A stretch of 10,670 nucleotides of DNA from DASRDS01 sp035652495 (GTDB taxonomy: Bacteria > Gemmatimonadota > Gemmatimonadetes > Gemmatimonadales > Gemmatimonadaceae). Under the pieces are notes generated by a model. The model was given only the letters and a program-made list of their open reading frames with translations, made no database searches and was not told where the DNA came from. Shown here piece after piece: positions 1 to 7,015 of this stretch. Position 1 is the stretch's first letter. The number at the start of each line of letters is the position of its first letter. Where the stretch lies: the NCBI GenBank assembly GCA_035652495.1, contig DASRDS010000415.1, positions 1-10,670 on the forward strand. Reading direction: 5' to 3'. Position numbers and translations under genes: made by a program.

Positions 1-459
1 GATCTGATCCTCGGTCCGCGCGGCAGTGCCGCGGAAACTGCATTCTGCAATGCGCTGACCAACAACAAGGACGGGTTCACGACCCTCCTGGCGGTGGTTG
101 CGCCCAACATGCCCTGCAAGCCGAATACGATTCTTTACAACAAGGTGACGATCAAGGGCGCGAAGCAGGCCGTGCAAATGTTCGGCCCGGCGCAGGCCGC
201 CGTGGCACGCGCGGTCGTCGACTCCGTCTCGAGCGGCGTCATCCCGCGGAACAAAGTCGACGACTACTGCATAACCGTCGGTGTGTTCATCCACTGGGAT
301 GCCGCCGATGACAAGAAAATCTTCGACTACAACTACCGCGCGACGAAGGAGTCGATCGAACGGGCACTCAAGAAGCAGCCGTCGATGGACGCCGTCATCA
401 GTGGCGCTCGGACCGCCAAGCACCCGTTCGCGGGCGGAGCAGACTCGTCAGGGCATTAG
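1..459 (+). CDS. fae: Formaldehyde-activating enzyme Fae, 3' part (5' end outside window)
   Basis: Fae condenses formaldehyde with tetrahydromethanopterin to methylene-H4MPT in the cytoplasm, the entry step of the pathway encoded downstream. The frame is open from base 1 and gives 152 residues. It starts at a segment reading DLILGPRGSAAETAFCNAL and contains NNKDGFTTLLAVVAPN, KPNTILYNKVTIKGA, QAVQMFGPAQ and GVFIHWDAADD, all hallmark Fae sequence. It ends with a HPFAGG tail like that of Methylobacterium Fae. Against a usual length of about 170 residues, roughly 20 N-terminal residues are missing. They should include the catalytic histidine, which lies just before the DLI segment in known Fae. 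An internal ATG at 109 (NMPCK) and a GTG at 94 are not the start, because conserved Fae sequence continues upstream to the window edge. The gene lies 85 bases upstream of mtdB. Identification is very secure; only the 5' end is unseen. Confidence 0.96.
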   Translation, partial: DLILGPRGSAAETAFCNALTNNKDGFTTLLAVVAPNMPCKPNTILYNKVTIKGAKQAVQMFGPAQAAVARAVVDSVSSGVIPRNKVDDYCITVGVFIHWDAADDKKIFDYNYRATKESIERALKKQPSMDAVISGARTAKHPFAGGADSSGH

Positions 460-462
460 CGC

Positions 463-514
463 GCTCCCGGGCATAGAAAGCGCTGGGAGCTTCGGCATTC
501 GCCAAGCTCCCCAG
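463..514 (+). promoter_or_regulatory. Inverted-repeat region between fae and mtdB (possible RNA stem-loop)
   Basis: This lies in the only true gap of the operon (460-544). CTGGGAGCTT at 483-492 can pair with AAGCTCCCCAG at 504-514, with one bulged C and an 11-base loop. The same GGGAGC (485-490) can instead pair with an upstream GCTCCC at 463-468, so two mutually exclusive stems are possible. No T-run follows, so a classical intrinsic terminator is not supported. A stem here could protect the abundant fae transcript or partly attenuate read-through into mtdB. The pairing is seen in the sequence; the function is inference. No convincing promoter boxes were recognised in the spacer. Confidence 0.4.
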
Positions 515-544
515 CTGCGGCATCCCTAGAGCGAGTTCATCCCC

Positions 545-1402
545 ATGCGAAAACTGCTTTTGCAGCTCGACAGCAACCGGCTGCCGAGCGTGTTCGACCG
601 TGTCGTCGCGTACGACGGCGGTGCGGACGAGATCATGAGCTACGGCAGCATCACGCCGCCCGACGCGCGTGACCTGATCTATGGCCTGATCTTCACGCGA
701 GGTCCCAAAGACCTCGTGAACTCGGCCGTGTTCATCGGCGGCGCCGATATCAACGTCGGCGAGGCCATTCTCGTGGCCGCGCAAGAAACGCTGTTTGGAC
801 CGTTCCGTGTGTCGATGATGCTCGACTCGAACGGATCGAACACAACCGCGGTCGCGGCCGTCCGCAAGATCGTGAAGACGATCGGCGACGTCCGCGGCAA
901 ACGCGCCGTCGTCACCGCCGGCACCGGTCCCGTCGGCACTCGCTCGGCCGGCCTCCTCGCGAAAGCCGGCGCCGACGTGCTGATCACATCGCGGCGCGGC
1001 CCGGATGGCGAGCGTGCGACACGCAACATCATCGCGCGGTTCGGCGGCAAGGTCACGTGCAAGCAGCTCTCTGAGCCCGGTCAGGCCGCCGAGATCATCG
1101 AAGGCGCGCAGATCCTGCTCAACTGTGGACCCGCCGGCGTGCAGATGATTCCGCACGCGGCCTGGGCGAACCACGGCATTCAGGTCGCCGTCGACTTGAA
1201 CGCCGTGCCGCCCCTCGGCATCGAAGGCGTCGAGACGAACGACGATGGCAAAGTCCGCGACGGCGTGACCGTATTTGGAGCGATCGGCGTGGGGGGACTC
1301 AAGACCAAGATCCACAAGCGCTGTATCGCGCGGCTGTTCGAGACGAGTGATGCCGTCCTCGACGCCGAGGCGATCTATGACCTCGCGCAGTCGATTGGAT
1401 AA
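545..1402 (+). CDS. mtdB: NAD(P)-dependent methylene-H4MPT dehydrogenase (MtdA/MtdB family)
   Basis: The enzyme oxidises methylene-tetrahydromethanopterin to methenyl-H4MPT with NAD(P)+ in the cytoplasm. The 285-residue product matches the family's usual length of about 290. It carries the N-terminal YDGGAD (23-28), the family signature GPFRVS (85-90) followed by LDSNGSNTT (93-101), a Rossmann dinucleotide-binding loop GTGPVG (126-131), and a C-terminal PPLGI and FGAIGVGGLK stretch typical of MtdA/MtdB. The ATG at 545 gives the expected MxKLLLQ-type start, although only a weak purine-rich stretch (GAGCGAG) precedes it. I assign MtdB rather than MtdA because it sits between fae and the fhc genes and belongs to the H4MPT route. 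The NAD versus NADP preference cannot be read safely from sequence. It follows fae after 85 bases, and its 3' end overlaps the next gene. Confidence 0.93.
   Translation: MRKLLLQLDSNRLPSVFDRVVAYDGGADEIMSYGSITPPDARDLIYGLIFTRGPKDLVNSAVFIGGADINVGEAILVAAQETLFGPFRVSMMLDSNGSNTTAVAAVRKIVKTIGDVRGKRAVVTAGTGPVGTRSAGLLAKAGADVLITSRRGPDGERATRNIIARFGGKVTCKQLSEPGQAAEIIEGAQILLNCGPAGVQMIPHAAWANHGIQVAVDLNAVPPLGIEGVETNDDGKVRDGVTVFGAIGVGGLKTKIHKRCIARLFETSDAVLDAEAIYDLAQSIG
1367..1370 (+). promoter_or_regulatory. Ribosome binding site (GAGG) inside mtdB for the DUF1464 gene
   Basis: GAGG sits 6 bases before the ATG at 1377, within the last codons of mtdB. It supports ATG 1377 over the TTG at 1395, which has no purine-rich stretch at a suitable distance. 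Confidence 0.5.
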
Positions 1403-2414
1403 CGGCGCGCCCCGGGTCATCGGCATCGACCCGGGGACGGTCAATATCGACGTCTGCGGACTGGCCGGCGATGACGTCTTCCTCGACCAGTCGATCGAGA
1501 CGGCCGCGGCACTCGCGGATCCCTCCGCGTTTTTGAAGATCCTGTACGAGGTCGCGCCGGTCGATCTCGTCGTCGGGCCGTCGGGCTATGGGTTGCCGCT
1601 CGTGCCCGGGCTCGAGCTGACCGAGGACGACGTGCGGCTCGCCGTCCTCACCGGGGCCGGCGAAAACGATAGCGGGGGACTCGGCGGTCTCTCCTCGCTC
1701 ATCCGCGCACTGGCGTCGTCTCGTTTGCCGGTCGTTTTCACGCCGGGCGTCGTTCACCTGCCGTCGGTGCCCGCGTATCGCAAGCACAATCGCGTCGATA
1801 TGGGGACCGCTGACAAAGTGTGCGCGGTCGCCTTGGCGATCGATGAGCAACGACGACGCCGTCGCTGCTCGCCTGGCGACGTGTCGTTGATTCTGTTGGA
1901 ACTGGGCGGCGCGTTCACTGCCGCGGTCGCGGTCGATCGCGGGCGCATCATCGACGGGCTTGGCGGCACGTCGGGACCCATCGGCCGACAGGGATCCGGT
2001 GCGTGGGATGGCGAGGTGGCGTATCTCGCGGATCACGTGACGAAAGCCATGCTGTTCGATGGCGGAACCGATGACGACATCGCCTACCTCGAAAGCGGCC
2101 TCAAAGCCATTGCGGCATTGCGGGTCTCCGTGCCGGATCCGTTCGAGATCGTGCTCTCGGGTCGACACGCACTCGAGTTCGCCGAGGCGTTCGGAGCGCG
2201 ACTGAGTCGGCCGGTGCACGTCCTCGAGGGATTCGCGCAAACCGCGAAGCACGCGGCGCAGGGTGCGGCGCTCATCGCGAATGGCCTCAGCGGCGGCCAC
2301 GCCCGTGGCCTGATCGACACGCTCGGCCTCCGCGACGCGCGCGGGTCAGTGCTCGACTATCTCAGGGTGATCCCACCCGAGGCGGCGCGACGGCGCCTGG
2401 GGCTCGTCGCATGA
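1377..2414 (+). CDS. DUF1464 (COG2441-like) ASKHA/sugar-kinase-fold protein, function unknown
   Basis: Predicted cytoplasmic ATP-binding protein of 345 residues, near the roughly 350 usual for DUF1464, a mainly archaeal family loosely annotated as predicted butyrate kinase. It has the N-terminal phosphate-loop motif VIGIDPGT (14-21) followed by DVCGL, then a GPSGYG stretch, the family-typical RVDMGTADK segment (139-147), a second ASKHA-like strand-turn LELGGAFT (174-181), and DGLGGTSGP (193-201). The start was chosen as ATG 1377, with GAGG 6 bases upstream, giving a 26-base overlap with mtdB. TTG 1395 would also keep all conserved sequence and overlap by 8 bases. The same frame is open further upstream to an ATG at 1275, but that extension reads as arginine/serine-rich shadow of mtdB. 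Its stop overlaps the next ATG (ATGA). The substrate is unknown. Its place between mtdB and fhcB suggests a role in making or maintaining the C1 cofactors; this is inference. Confidence 0.82.
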   Translation: MTSRSRLDNGAPRVIGIDPGTVNIDVCGLAGDDVFLDQSIETAAALADPSAFLKILYEVAPVDLVVGPSGYGLPLVPGLELTEDDVRLAVLTGAGENDSGGLGGLSSLIRALASSRLPVVFTPGVVHLPSVPAYRKHNRVDMGTADKVCAVALAIDEQRRRRRCSPGDVSLILLELGGAFTAAVAVDRGRIIDGLGGTSGPIGRQGSGAWDGEVAYLADHVTKAMLFDGGTDDDIAYLESGLKAIAALRVSVPDPFEIVLSGRHALEFAEAFGARLSRPVHVLEGFAQTAKHAAQGAALIANGLSGGHARGLIDTLGLRDARGSVLDYLRVIPPEAARRRLGLVA

Positions 2415-3460
2415 CGAGTCTCCTGCTCACGGGCGTCAGCGTTCGCGCCTTCGCGGAGTCCGCCGCGGCGGCGGGATTCACCGTGTCCGCCGTCGATGCG
2501 TTCGGCGATCTGGACCTTCGCGCTGTCGCGACTTTTTATCCACTGGCCGGCGCCTACTCAGCCAACGCCGTGCGATTGCGTGCGCAGTGCATCCAGACCG
2601 CCGCCTGCGCGTACACGTCGAACTTCGAGAACCATCCGCGCGAGCTCGCGGCGCTCATCGAGGACCGCATCCTCCTCGGCAACCCGCCCGACGTGCTGCG
2701 CCGCGTCCGCGATCCGTTCGTGCTCGCGCGCGTCCTGCCGAGCGCGCCGCAGGTTCGATACTCGGTGCCGACGGATGGTGGCCGGTGGCTGATCAAGCCG
2801 CGGCGATCCGGTGGTGGCCACGCCATCACCGAGTGGCATCCGGGTATGGCGATCCCGCGAAACAGCGTGTTGCAGGAGCGCGTGTCGGGGTGGCCCGGCT
2901 CGATCGTGTTCGCGGCGAACGGGCGCACCGTGTGTCCATTGGCGTTCACGCGCCAGCTCATCGCACCCGATTTCCGATACCTCGGCAATATCCTCGTACC
3001 GCCGATCGACGAGGCCGTGACCATCGCGGAGACCGTCACGCGCGAGTTCGGGCTCGTTGGCGTGAATGGGATCGACTTCATCGTCAATAACAACGGGCAG
3101 ACGATTCCGATCGAGGTCAATCCTCGATATACGGCGGCCATGGAGTTGGCTGAGCGGCAGTATGGGATCTCGATCGCGCGGACTCACGCTGATGCGTGCA
3201 CGGGGAAGCTGCCGAGTTTCGCGCCTGAGCCGCGGCGCATCACGATCGGGAAAGCCATCGTGTACGCGAAGACCAACACGATCGTCGGCGACACGACATC
3301 CTGGCTCGCGGATAGCTCCGTGCGGGATATCCCCATGCCTGGGTCACGGATCAAGGCCGGACGGCCTATCTGCACCGTGTTCGCCGAGGCGCGGACCGTG
3401 GTCGAGTGTGAAGCCGCGCTGCGGCGGCGTACGTCGAGTACGGCGGAGATGGCGGCATGA
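2411..3460 (+). CDS. ATP-grasp carboxylate-amine ligase-like protein (COG2232-like)
   Basis: ATP-grasp enzymes activate a carboxylate as an acyl phosphate and join it to an amine or thiol. This 349-residue protein has an N-terminal pre-ATP-grasp region beginning LLLTGVSVRAFAESA. Next is an ATP-binding lysine segment WLIKPRRSGGGH (126-137) with its glycine-rich loop, then VNGIDF (218-223), and the metal-binding motif IEVNPRYT (234-241) ending the ATP-grasp core. A C-terminal segment of about 90 residues follows. It resembles COG2232 (predicted ATP-dependent carboligase), known from methanogens and bacteria with the H4MPT pathway. The family assignment is from recognised motifs, not a search. 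It overlaps the DUF1464 gene by 4 bases (ATGA), has GGGG at 2399-2402 as a likely ribosome site, and overlaps fhcB by 4. Substrate unknown; a step in methanofuran/methylofuran or pterin side-chain assembly is plausible. No signal peptide or membrane segment is apparent. Confidence 0.8.
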   Translation: MTSLLLTGVSVRAFAESAAAAGFTVSAVDAFGDLDLRAVATFYPLAGAYSANAVRLRAQCIQTAACAYTSNFENHPRELAALIEDRILLGNPPDVLRRVRDPFVLARVLPSAPQVRYSVPTDGGRWLIKPRRSGGGHAITEWHPGMAIPRNSVLQERVSGWPGSIVFAANGRTVCPLAFTRQLIAPDFRYLGNILVPPIDEAVTIAETVTREFGLVGVNGIDFIVNNNGQTIPIEVNPRYTAAMELAERQYGISIARTHADACTGKLPSFAPEPRRITIGKAIVYAKTNTIVGDTTSWLADSSVRDIPMPGSRIKAGRPICTVFAEARTVVECEAALRRRTSSTAEMAA

Positions 3461-4509
3461 ACACGTGCCTCGGGTGTGGGTTGGCCTGCGATGACATCCA
3501 AGTCACCGTTCGCGATGGGCGAATATTTGAGGCCGCGAACGCGTGCGAACTTGGCGTACGATGGTTTGGCCAGGGGCAGGTACCGACACTCGCGCTGATT
3601 CGCGGTGAGGGCGTCACGGTCCCGACCGCACTCGCTGAAGCGGCACTGGTGCTCAAGAATGCCAAGCGCCCCCTAGTGTATTTAGCGCCGGAGCTATCGA
3701 CCAATGCGCAACGCGAAGCGTGCGCCTTAGCCGATGTGCTCGGCGCACGGATCGACACCGTGACGCCAAACGCCATTGTGCTCGCCGTGCAAGAGCGCGG
3801 ACGATGCGGCGCGACGCTAGGTGAGATTCGCCATCGGGCTGACATCGTCGTGTTCTGGGGCCTGGATCCCGATCACGCGTATCCCCGCCTACGGTCGCGG
3901 TATTTGCCTGACCGTGAAGGGTTACAGTTCGTGGCCGTTGATCTCAGTGCTGAAGCAGCGGCGTTGACGCGCGCGGCGGTGCTTGGCCACGGGACGACGC
4001 CGTTGGCCGAGCGACTCGTGAAGGGCAAGTATGTCGCGATCGTGGTCGATGGCGAAGAGCGACCGGAGCACGTCGAGGCGCTGTTGGCGTTGACCGAGGC
4101 ACTCAACGGTCCCACTCGTGCCGCGTTGATCATCTTGCGCGGCGGCGGCAATAGGATCGGGGCCGAGTCGGTTTTGACCTGGCAAACCGGATATCCAAAA
4201 GCCATCGACTTTGCCCATGGTGCGCCCCGCTACGCACCGTATGACGCGCACGATGCCGATATCACTTTGGTTGTCGGGTCGCGCGCGAGCGTGCCGACGC
4301 AAATTGACCCAGCCATCGTTATCGGGCCCCGCGCGAGCGAAGGGTCAGCCATTGTCGCCATTGATACTGGCGTCGCCGGCATTCATGAAGGCGGCACAGC
4401 GGTTCGCACCGACGATATTCCGGTGCCCTTGAGGCCATCGCTACCCGGAGCAGCTCCGGATAGTGTGGGGATCATCAGGCAGTTAGTACAATTGGTGCGG
4501 CGGCCATGA
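3457..4509 (+). CDS. fhcB: Formyltransferase/hydrolase complex subunit FhcB (FwdB/FmdB homologue)
   Basis: FhcB is the bacterial counterpart of the tungsten/molybdenum subunit FwdB/FmdB of formylmethanofuran dehydrogenase. In bacteria it is a subunit of the formate-releasing Fhc complex. The 350 residues compare with about 430 in archaea. An N-terminal four-cysteine motif, C4-X2-C7-X3-C11-X18-C30, resembles the archaeal iron-sulfur site. Conserved FwdB landmarks follow: TLGEIRHRAD (120-129), FWGLDP (133-138), TWQTGYPKAIDF and GAPRY. The residue just before TLGE, which by my recall is the metal-ligand cysteine or selenocysteine in archaeal FwdB, is alanine (119) here. Redox catalysis is therefore not expected, in line with a hydrolytic complex. 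The start ATG overlaps the upstream stop (ATGA), with GGAG at 3445-3448. Codon use looks more AT-tolerant (several TTA and CTA leucines) than in its neighbours. Identification is firm from motifs plus the fhcBADC order. Confidence 0.93.
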   Translation: MNTCLGCGLACDDIQVTVRDGRIFEAANACELGVRWFGQGQVPTLALIRGEGVTVPTALAEAALVLKNAKRPLVYLAPELSTNAQREACALADVLGARIDTVTPNAIVLAVQERGRCGATLGEIRHRADIVVFWGLDPDHAYPRLRSRYLPDREGLQFVAVDLSAEAAALTRAAVLGHGTTPLAERLVKGKYVAIVVDGEERPEHVEALLALTEALNGPTRAALIILRGGGNRIGAESVLTWQTGYPKAIDFAHGAPRYAPYDAHDADITLVVGSRASVPTQIDPAIVIGPRASEGSAIVAIDTGVAGIHEGGTAVRTDDIPVPLRPSLPGAAPDSVGIIRQLVQLVRRP

Positions 4510-6116
4510 CCAGCTTCCGCATCGTGGGCGGCGCCGTGTATGACCCGGCGAACGGTGTCGACGGCGAGGTGCGCGAGATCGGCGTGCGCGACGGCCGTGT
4601 CGTGGCCGCGGCCGAGGTGCCGGCGGATGCGCCCAAGATCGATGCGCGCGGGATGGTCGTCATGCCGGGCGGCATCGACATCCACGCGCACGTGGCGGCG
4701 TCGAGTGTGAATCTGGCGCGCATGGTGCTGCCGGAGGAGCACGCGGCCGATCCGGTGCTCGCGCCCAAGCTCGAGCCGGGCGATGTGATCCCGCGCTCGG
4801 GATCCGGTGGCACGGTGCCGAGCACGTTTACGACCGGGTATCGCTACGCGGGACTCGGCTACACGACGGTGTTCGACGCGGCGGTTGCGCCGATCACCGC
4901 ACGGTCGACGCACGCGCAGTTCGACGATACGCCGATCGTCGACGGCGGGTTTTTCGCGTTGCTCGGCAACGACGAATATTTGCTGCGGCAGATTGCGGCC
5001 GGGGAGAAGGAGCGGGCGCGGGAGTATGTCGCGTGGCTGCTCAACGCGACCAAGGCGTACGCGATCAAGGTCGTGAACGCCGGGGGCGTCGAGCTGTGGA
5101 AGCGCAATGTGCGGGAGATCAAGTCGCTCGACGATCCCGTCGGCGCGGCAAACGTCACGCCGCGCGCGATACTGGAGACGCTGACGGAAGCGGGAAACGC
5201 GCTCGGGCTGCCGCATCCCGTGCACATTCACTGCAATAATCTCGGGTTGCCCGGCAACATCGAGATCACGCTGGAAAGCATGCGCGCGACTGGCGGGCGG
5301 CGGGCGCATTTCACGCATCTGCAATTCCAGAGTTACGCCAAACCCTGGGCCTCGGCCGCGAAGCAGATCGCCGAATACTTCGCCGCGCATCCCGAGGTTA
5401 GTGGTGACGTTGGCCAGGTTATGTTCGGCCCTGCGACTACACTAACGGCGGATGGCGCGGTCGAGTATTTGCTGCACATGTCGACTGGGCGCAAGTGGGT
5501 CAATCTCGACATTGAGCTCGAGACGGGGTGCGGCATTGTGCCGTACACCTATCGCGACACAGCGGCCGTCGCGGCGCTGCAGTGGGTCGTGGGGTTGGAG
5601 TTATTTCTGCTCTCACCCGATCCGTGGAGATTAGTGCTATCGACCGATCATCCCAACGGTGGATCGTTTATGAGCTACCCGGAGTTGATCCGGCTGCTCA
5701 TGGATCGGACCTATCGCGATGATCGGCTCAAGAAGATCAATCAGAAGCACCTCAAGGGGAGCGCATTGGCCGATGGGCTCTCTCGCGAGTATACGCTGAG
5801 TGAGATCGCGATTATCACTCGCGCCGGTCCAGCCAGGTTATTGGGGTTGCGCGATAAAGGGCATCTCGGCATAGGAGCCGAGGCCGATGTGACGGTGTAT
5901 GCGCGATCGAGCAACGTGGCCGAGATGTTCGCGACGCCGCGCTATGTGATCAAAACGGGGACGCTCGTGGTCGAAGAGGGGCAGCTGCGGCGCGCGCCAG
6001 AGGGACGGCGGCATTTCGTGACGCCCGGCTATGACCATGGGGTCGAGCGCGATATCAGGAAGTACTTCGACGAGAACGTCTCGATCGCGTTCGACAACTA
6101 CGCGGTGACCCTATGA
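4506..6116 (+). CDS. fhcA: Formylmethanofuran hydrolase subunit FhcA (FwdA homologue, amidohydrolase)
   Basis: FhcA hydrolyses the formylated furan cofactor to release formate, the last step of the route, inside the cytoplasmic FhcABCD complex. At 536 residues it is close to the family's usual length of about 550. Metal-site landmarks of the amidohydrolase fold are present: HAH (His60, His62), a lysine in AIKVVNAGG (Lys188, the likely carboxylated metal-bridging lysine), VHIHCNNLG (His240/His242), HFTHLQF (268-274) and the aspartate in STDHPNGG (Asp381). The protein ends with the beta-sandwich segment AEADVTVYA typical of amidohydrolases. Its ATG overlaps the fhcB stop by 4 bases, and its stop overlaps fhcD the same way. 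All expected catalytic residues appear intact. From about 5390 to 5850 codon use shifts somewhat (TTA, AGT, CTA) relative to the strongly GC-ending first half. Confidence 0.96.
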   Translation: MTSFRIVGGAVYDPANGVDGEVREIGVRDGRVVAAAEVPADAPKIDARGMVVMPGGIDIHAHVAASSVNLARMVLPEEHAADPVLAPKLEPGDVIPRSGSGGTVPSTFTTGYRYAGLGYTTVFDAAVAPITARSTHAQFDDTPIVDGGFFALLGNDEYLLRQIAAGEKERAREYVAWLLNATKAYAIKVVNAGGVELWKRNVREIKSLDDPVGAANVTPRAILETLTEAGNALGLPHPVHIHCNNLGLPGNIEITLESMRATGGRRAHFTHLQFQSYAKPWASAAKQIAEYFAAHPEVSGDVGQVMFGPATTLTADGAVEYLLHMSTGRKWVNLDIELETGCGIVPYTYRDTAAVAALQWVVGLELFLLSPDPWRLVLSTDHPNGGSFMSYPELIRLLMDRTYRDDRLKKINQKHLKGSALADGLSREYTLSEIAIITRAGPARLLGLRDKGHLGIGAEADVTVYARSSNVAEMFATPRYVIKTGTLVVEEGQLRRAPEGRRHFVTPGYDHGVERDIRKYFDENVSIAFDNYAVTL

Positions 6117-7015
6117 GCGACGACCTGGTCATCAACGGCGTCGAGATCGAGGACACGTTCGCCGAGGCGTTCCCCATGCGCGGCGCGCGCGTGATCATCA
6201 CCGCCGTGAGCGCGCATTGGGCGCGGGTGGCGGCGACCGTCATGACCGGGTTCGCGACGTCCGTCATCGGGTGCAAGGTCGAAGCCGGGATCGAGCGCGA
6301 GATCCCGGCGGACGATACGCCGGACGGACGGCCTGGTATCAGCGTGCTGGTCTTCACGCCCGACTCGGCCGGGCTCCAGGCGCGGCTCATCGAGCGCCTC
6401 GGCCAGACCGTGTTGACGTGTCCGACGACGGCCGTGTTCGACGGGTTGCCCGCGTCGACGGACCGAATGCCCGTCGGGAAGGCTCTGCGCATCTTCGGCG
6501 ATGGGTTTCAGGCCAGTAAGGTCATCGGCGGGATACGCTACTGGCGTGTGCCGGTCATGGAGGGTGAGGCGCTGGTGCAGGAGACGCTCGGCAAAGTCTC
6601 CGCTGTAGGCGGCGGCAACTTTCTTATGCTCGCGGACAGTGCCGCGACGGCGTTGAAGGCAGCCGAGGCAGCCGTGAAGGCCATGACGGGAATTGCTGGT
6701 GTCATTCTGCCATTTCCAGGTGGCATTGTGCGCAGCGGCAGCAAAGTCGGGTCGAAGCGCTACAAGAGTCTTTTAGCATCAACGAACGACGCATTTTCAC
6801 CGACGCTTCGGGAAATCACGGCGACTGATCTTCCCGAGGGTGTGAACAGCGTCATGGAGATCGTGCTCGACGGGTTGGATTTCGACAGCATTAGTCGCGC
6901 GATGAAGGTTGGGATTCCAGCGGCGTGTATCCCAGGCGTGGCCAGGATCACCGCTGGGAACTATGGCGGGAAGCTTGGGCCCCACCATTTCTATCTGCGG
7001 AAGATCCTCGCATGA
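6113..7015 (+). CDS. fhcD: Formylmethanofuran:H4MPT formyltransferase FhcD (Ftr family)
   Basis: FhcD transfers the formyl group between H4MPT and the methanofuran-type cofactor; in bacteria it runs from formyl-H4MPT to the furan carrier. The 300-residue product is the usual length for Ftr. The N-terminus VINGVEIEDTFAEAFPM is a near-invariant Ftr signature. Other family segments include TCPTTAVFDGLP, KALRIFGDGFQ, RYWRVPVMEGE, GGGNFLMLAD, FPGGIVRSGSKVGSKRY and, near the C-terminus, GIPAACIPGVARITAGNYGG followed by LGPHHFYL. The ATG overlaps the fhcA stop by 4 bases and the TGA overlaps the fhcC ATG by 4 bases, so the subunits of the complex are translationally linked. Nothing is truncated or unusual. 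Confidence 0.97.
   Translation: MSDDLVINGVEIEDTFAEAFPMRGARVIITAVSAHWARVAATVMTGFATSVIGCKVEAGIEREIPADDTPDGRPGISVLVFTPDSAGLQARLIERLGQTVLTCPTTAVFDGLPASTDRMPVGKALRIFGDGFQASKVIGGIRYWRVPVMEGEALVQETLGKVSAVGGGNFLMLADSAATALKAAEAAVKAMTGIAGVILPFPGGIVRSGSKVGSKRYKSLLASTNDAFSPTLREITATDLPEGVNSVMEIVLDGLDFDSISRAMKVGIPAACIPGVARITAGNYGGKLGPHHFYLRKILA

Noticed and set aside
109..459. A short separate gene starting at the internal ATG 109
   Set aside because: Conserved Fae sequence runs in frame from base 1, so this is the middle of fae and not a start.
1275..1376. N-terminal extension of the DUF1464 protein to ATG 1275
   Set aside because: The extra 34 residues are Arg/Ser-rich readings of mtdB codons and precede the family's normal N-terminus.
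398..1444. 348-residue minus-strand open frame opposite mtdB
   Set aside because: It is antisense to a clearly identified gene, its translation is arginine/aspartate/histidine-rich with no recognisable motifs, and GC-rich DNA gives such long frames by chance.
1299..2300. 333-residue minus-strand open frame opposite the DUF1464 gene
   Set aside because: It is an Arg/Asp/Glu-rich shadow without family motifs; the plus strand carries clear kinase-fold motifs.
4445..4459. CCGGA-loop-TCCGG hairpin near the end of fhcB
   Set aside because: It lies inside coding sequence, has a stem of only 5 bp with no T-run, and is expected by chance at this GC content.
4383..5390. 335-residue minus-strand open frame opposite fhcB/fhcA
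   Set aside because: It is antisense to fhcA catalytic motifs and its composition is arginine-rich and low-information.
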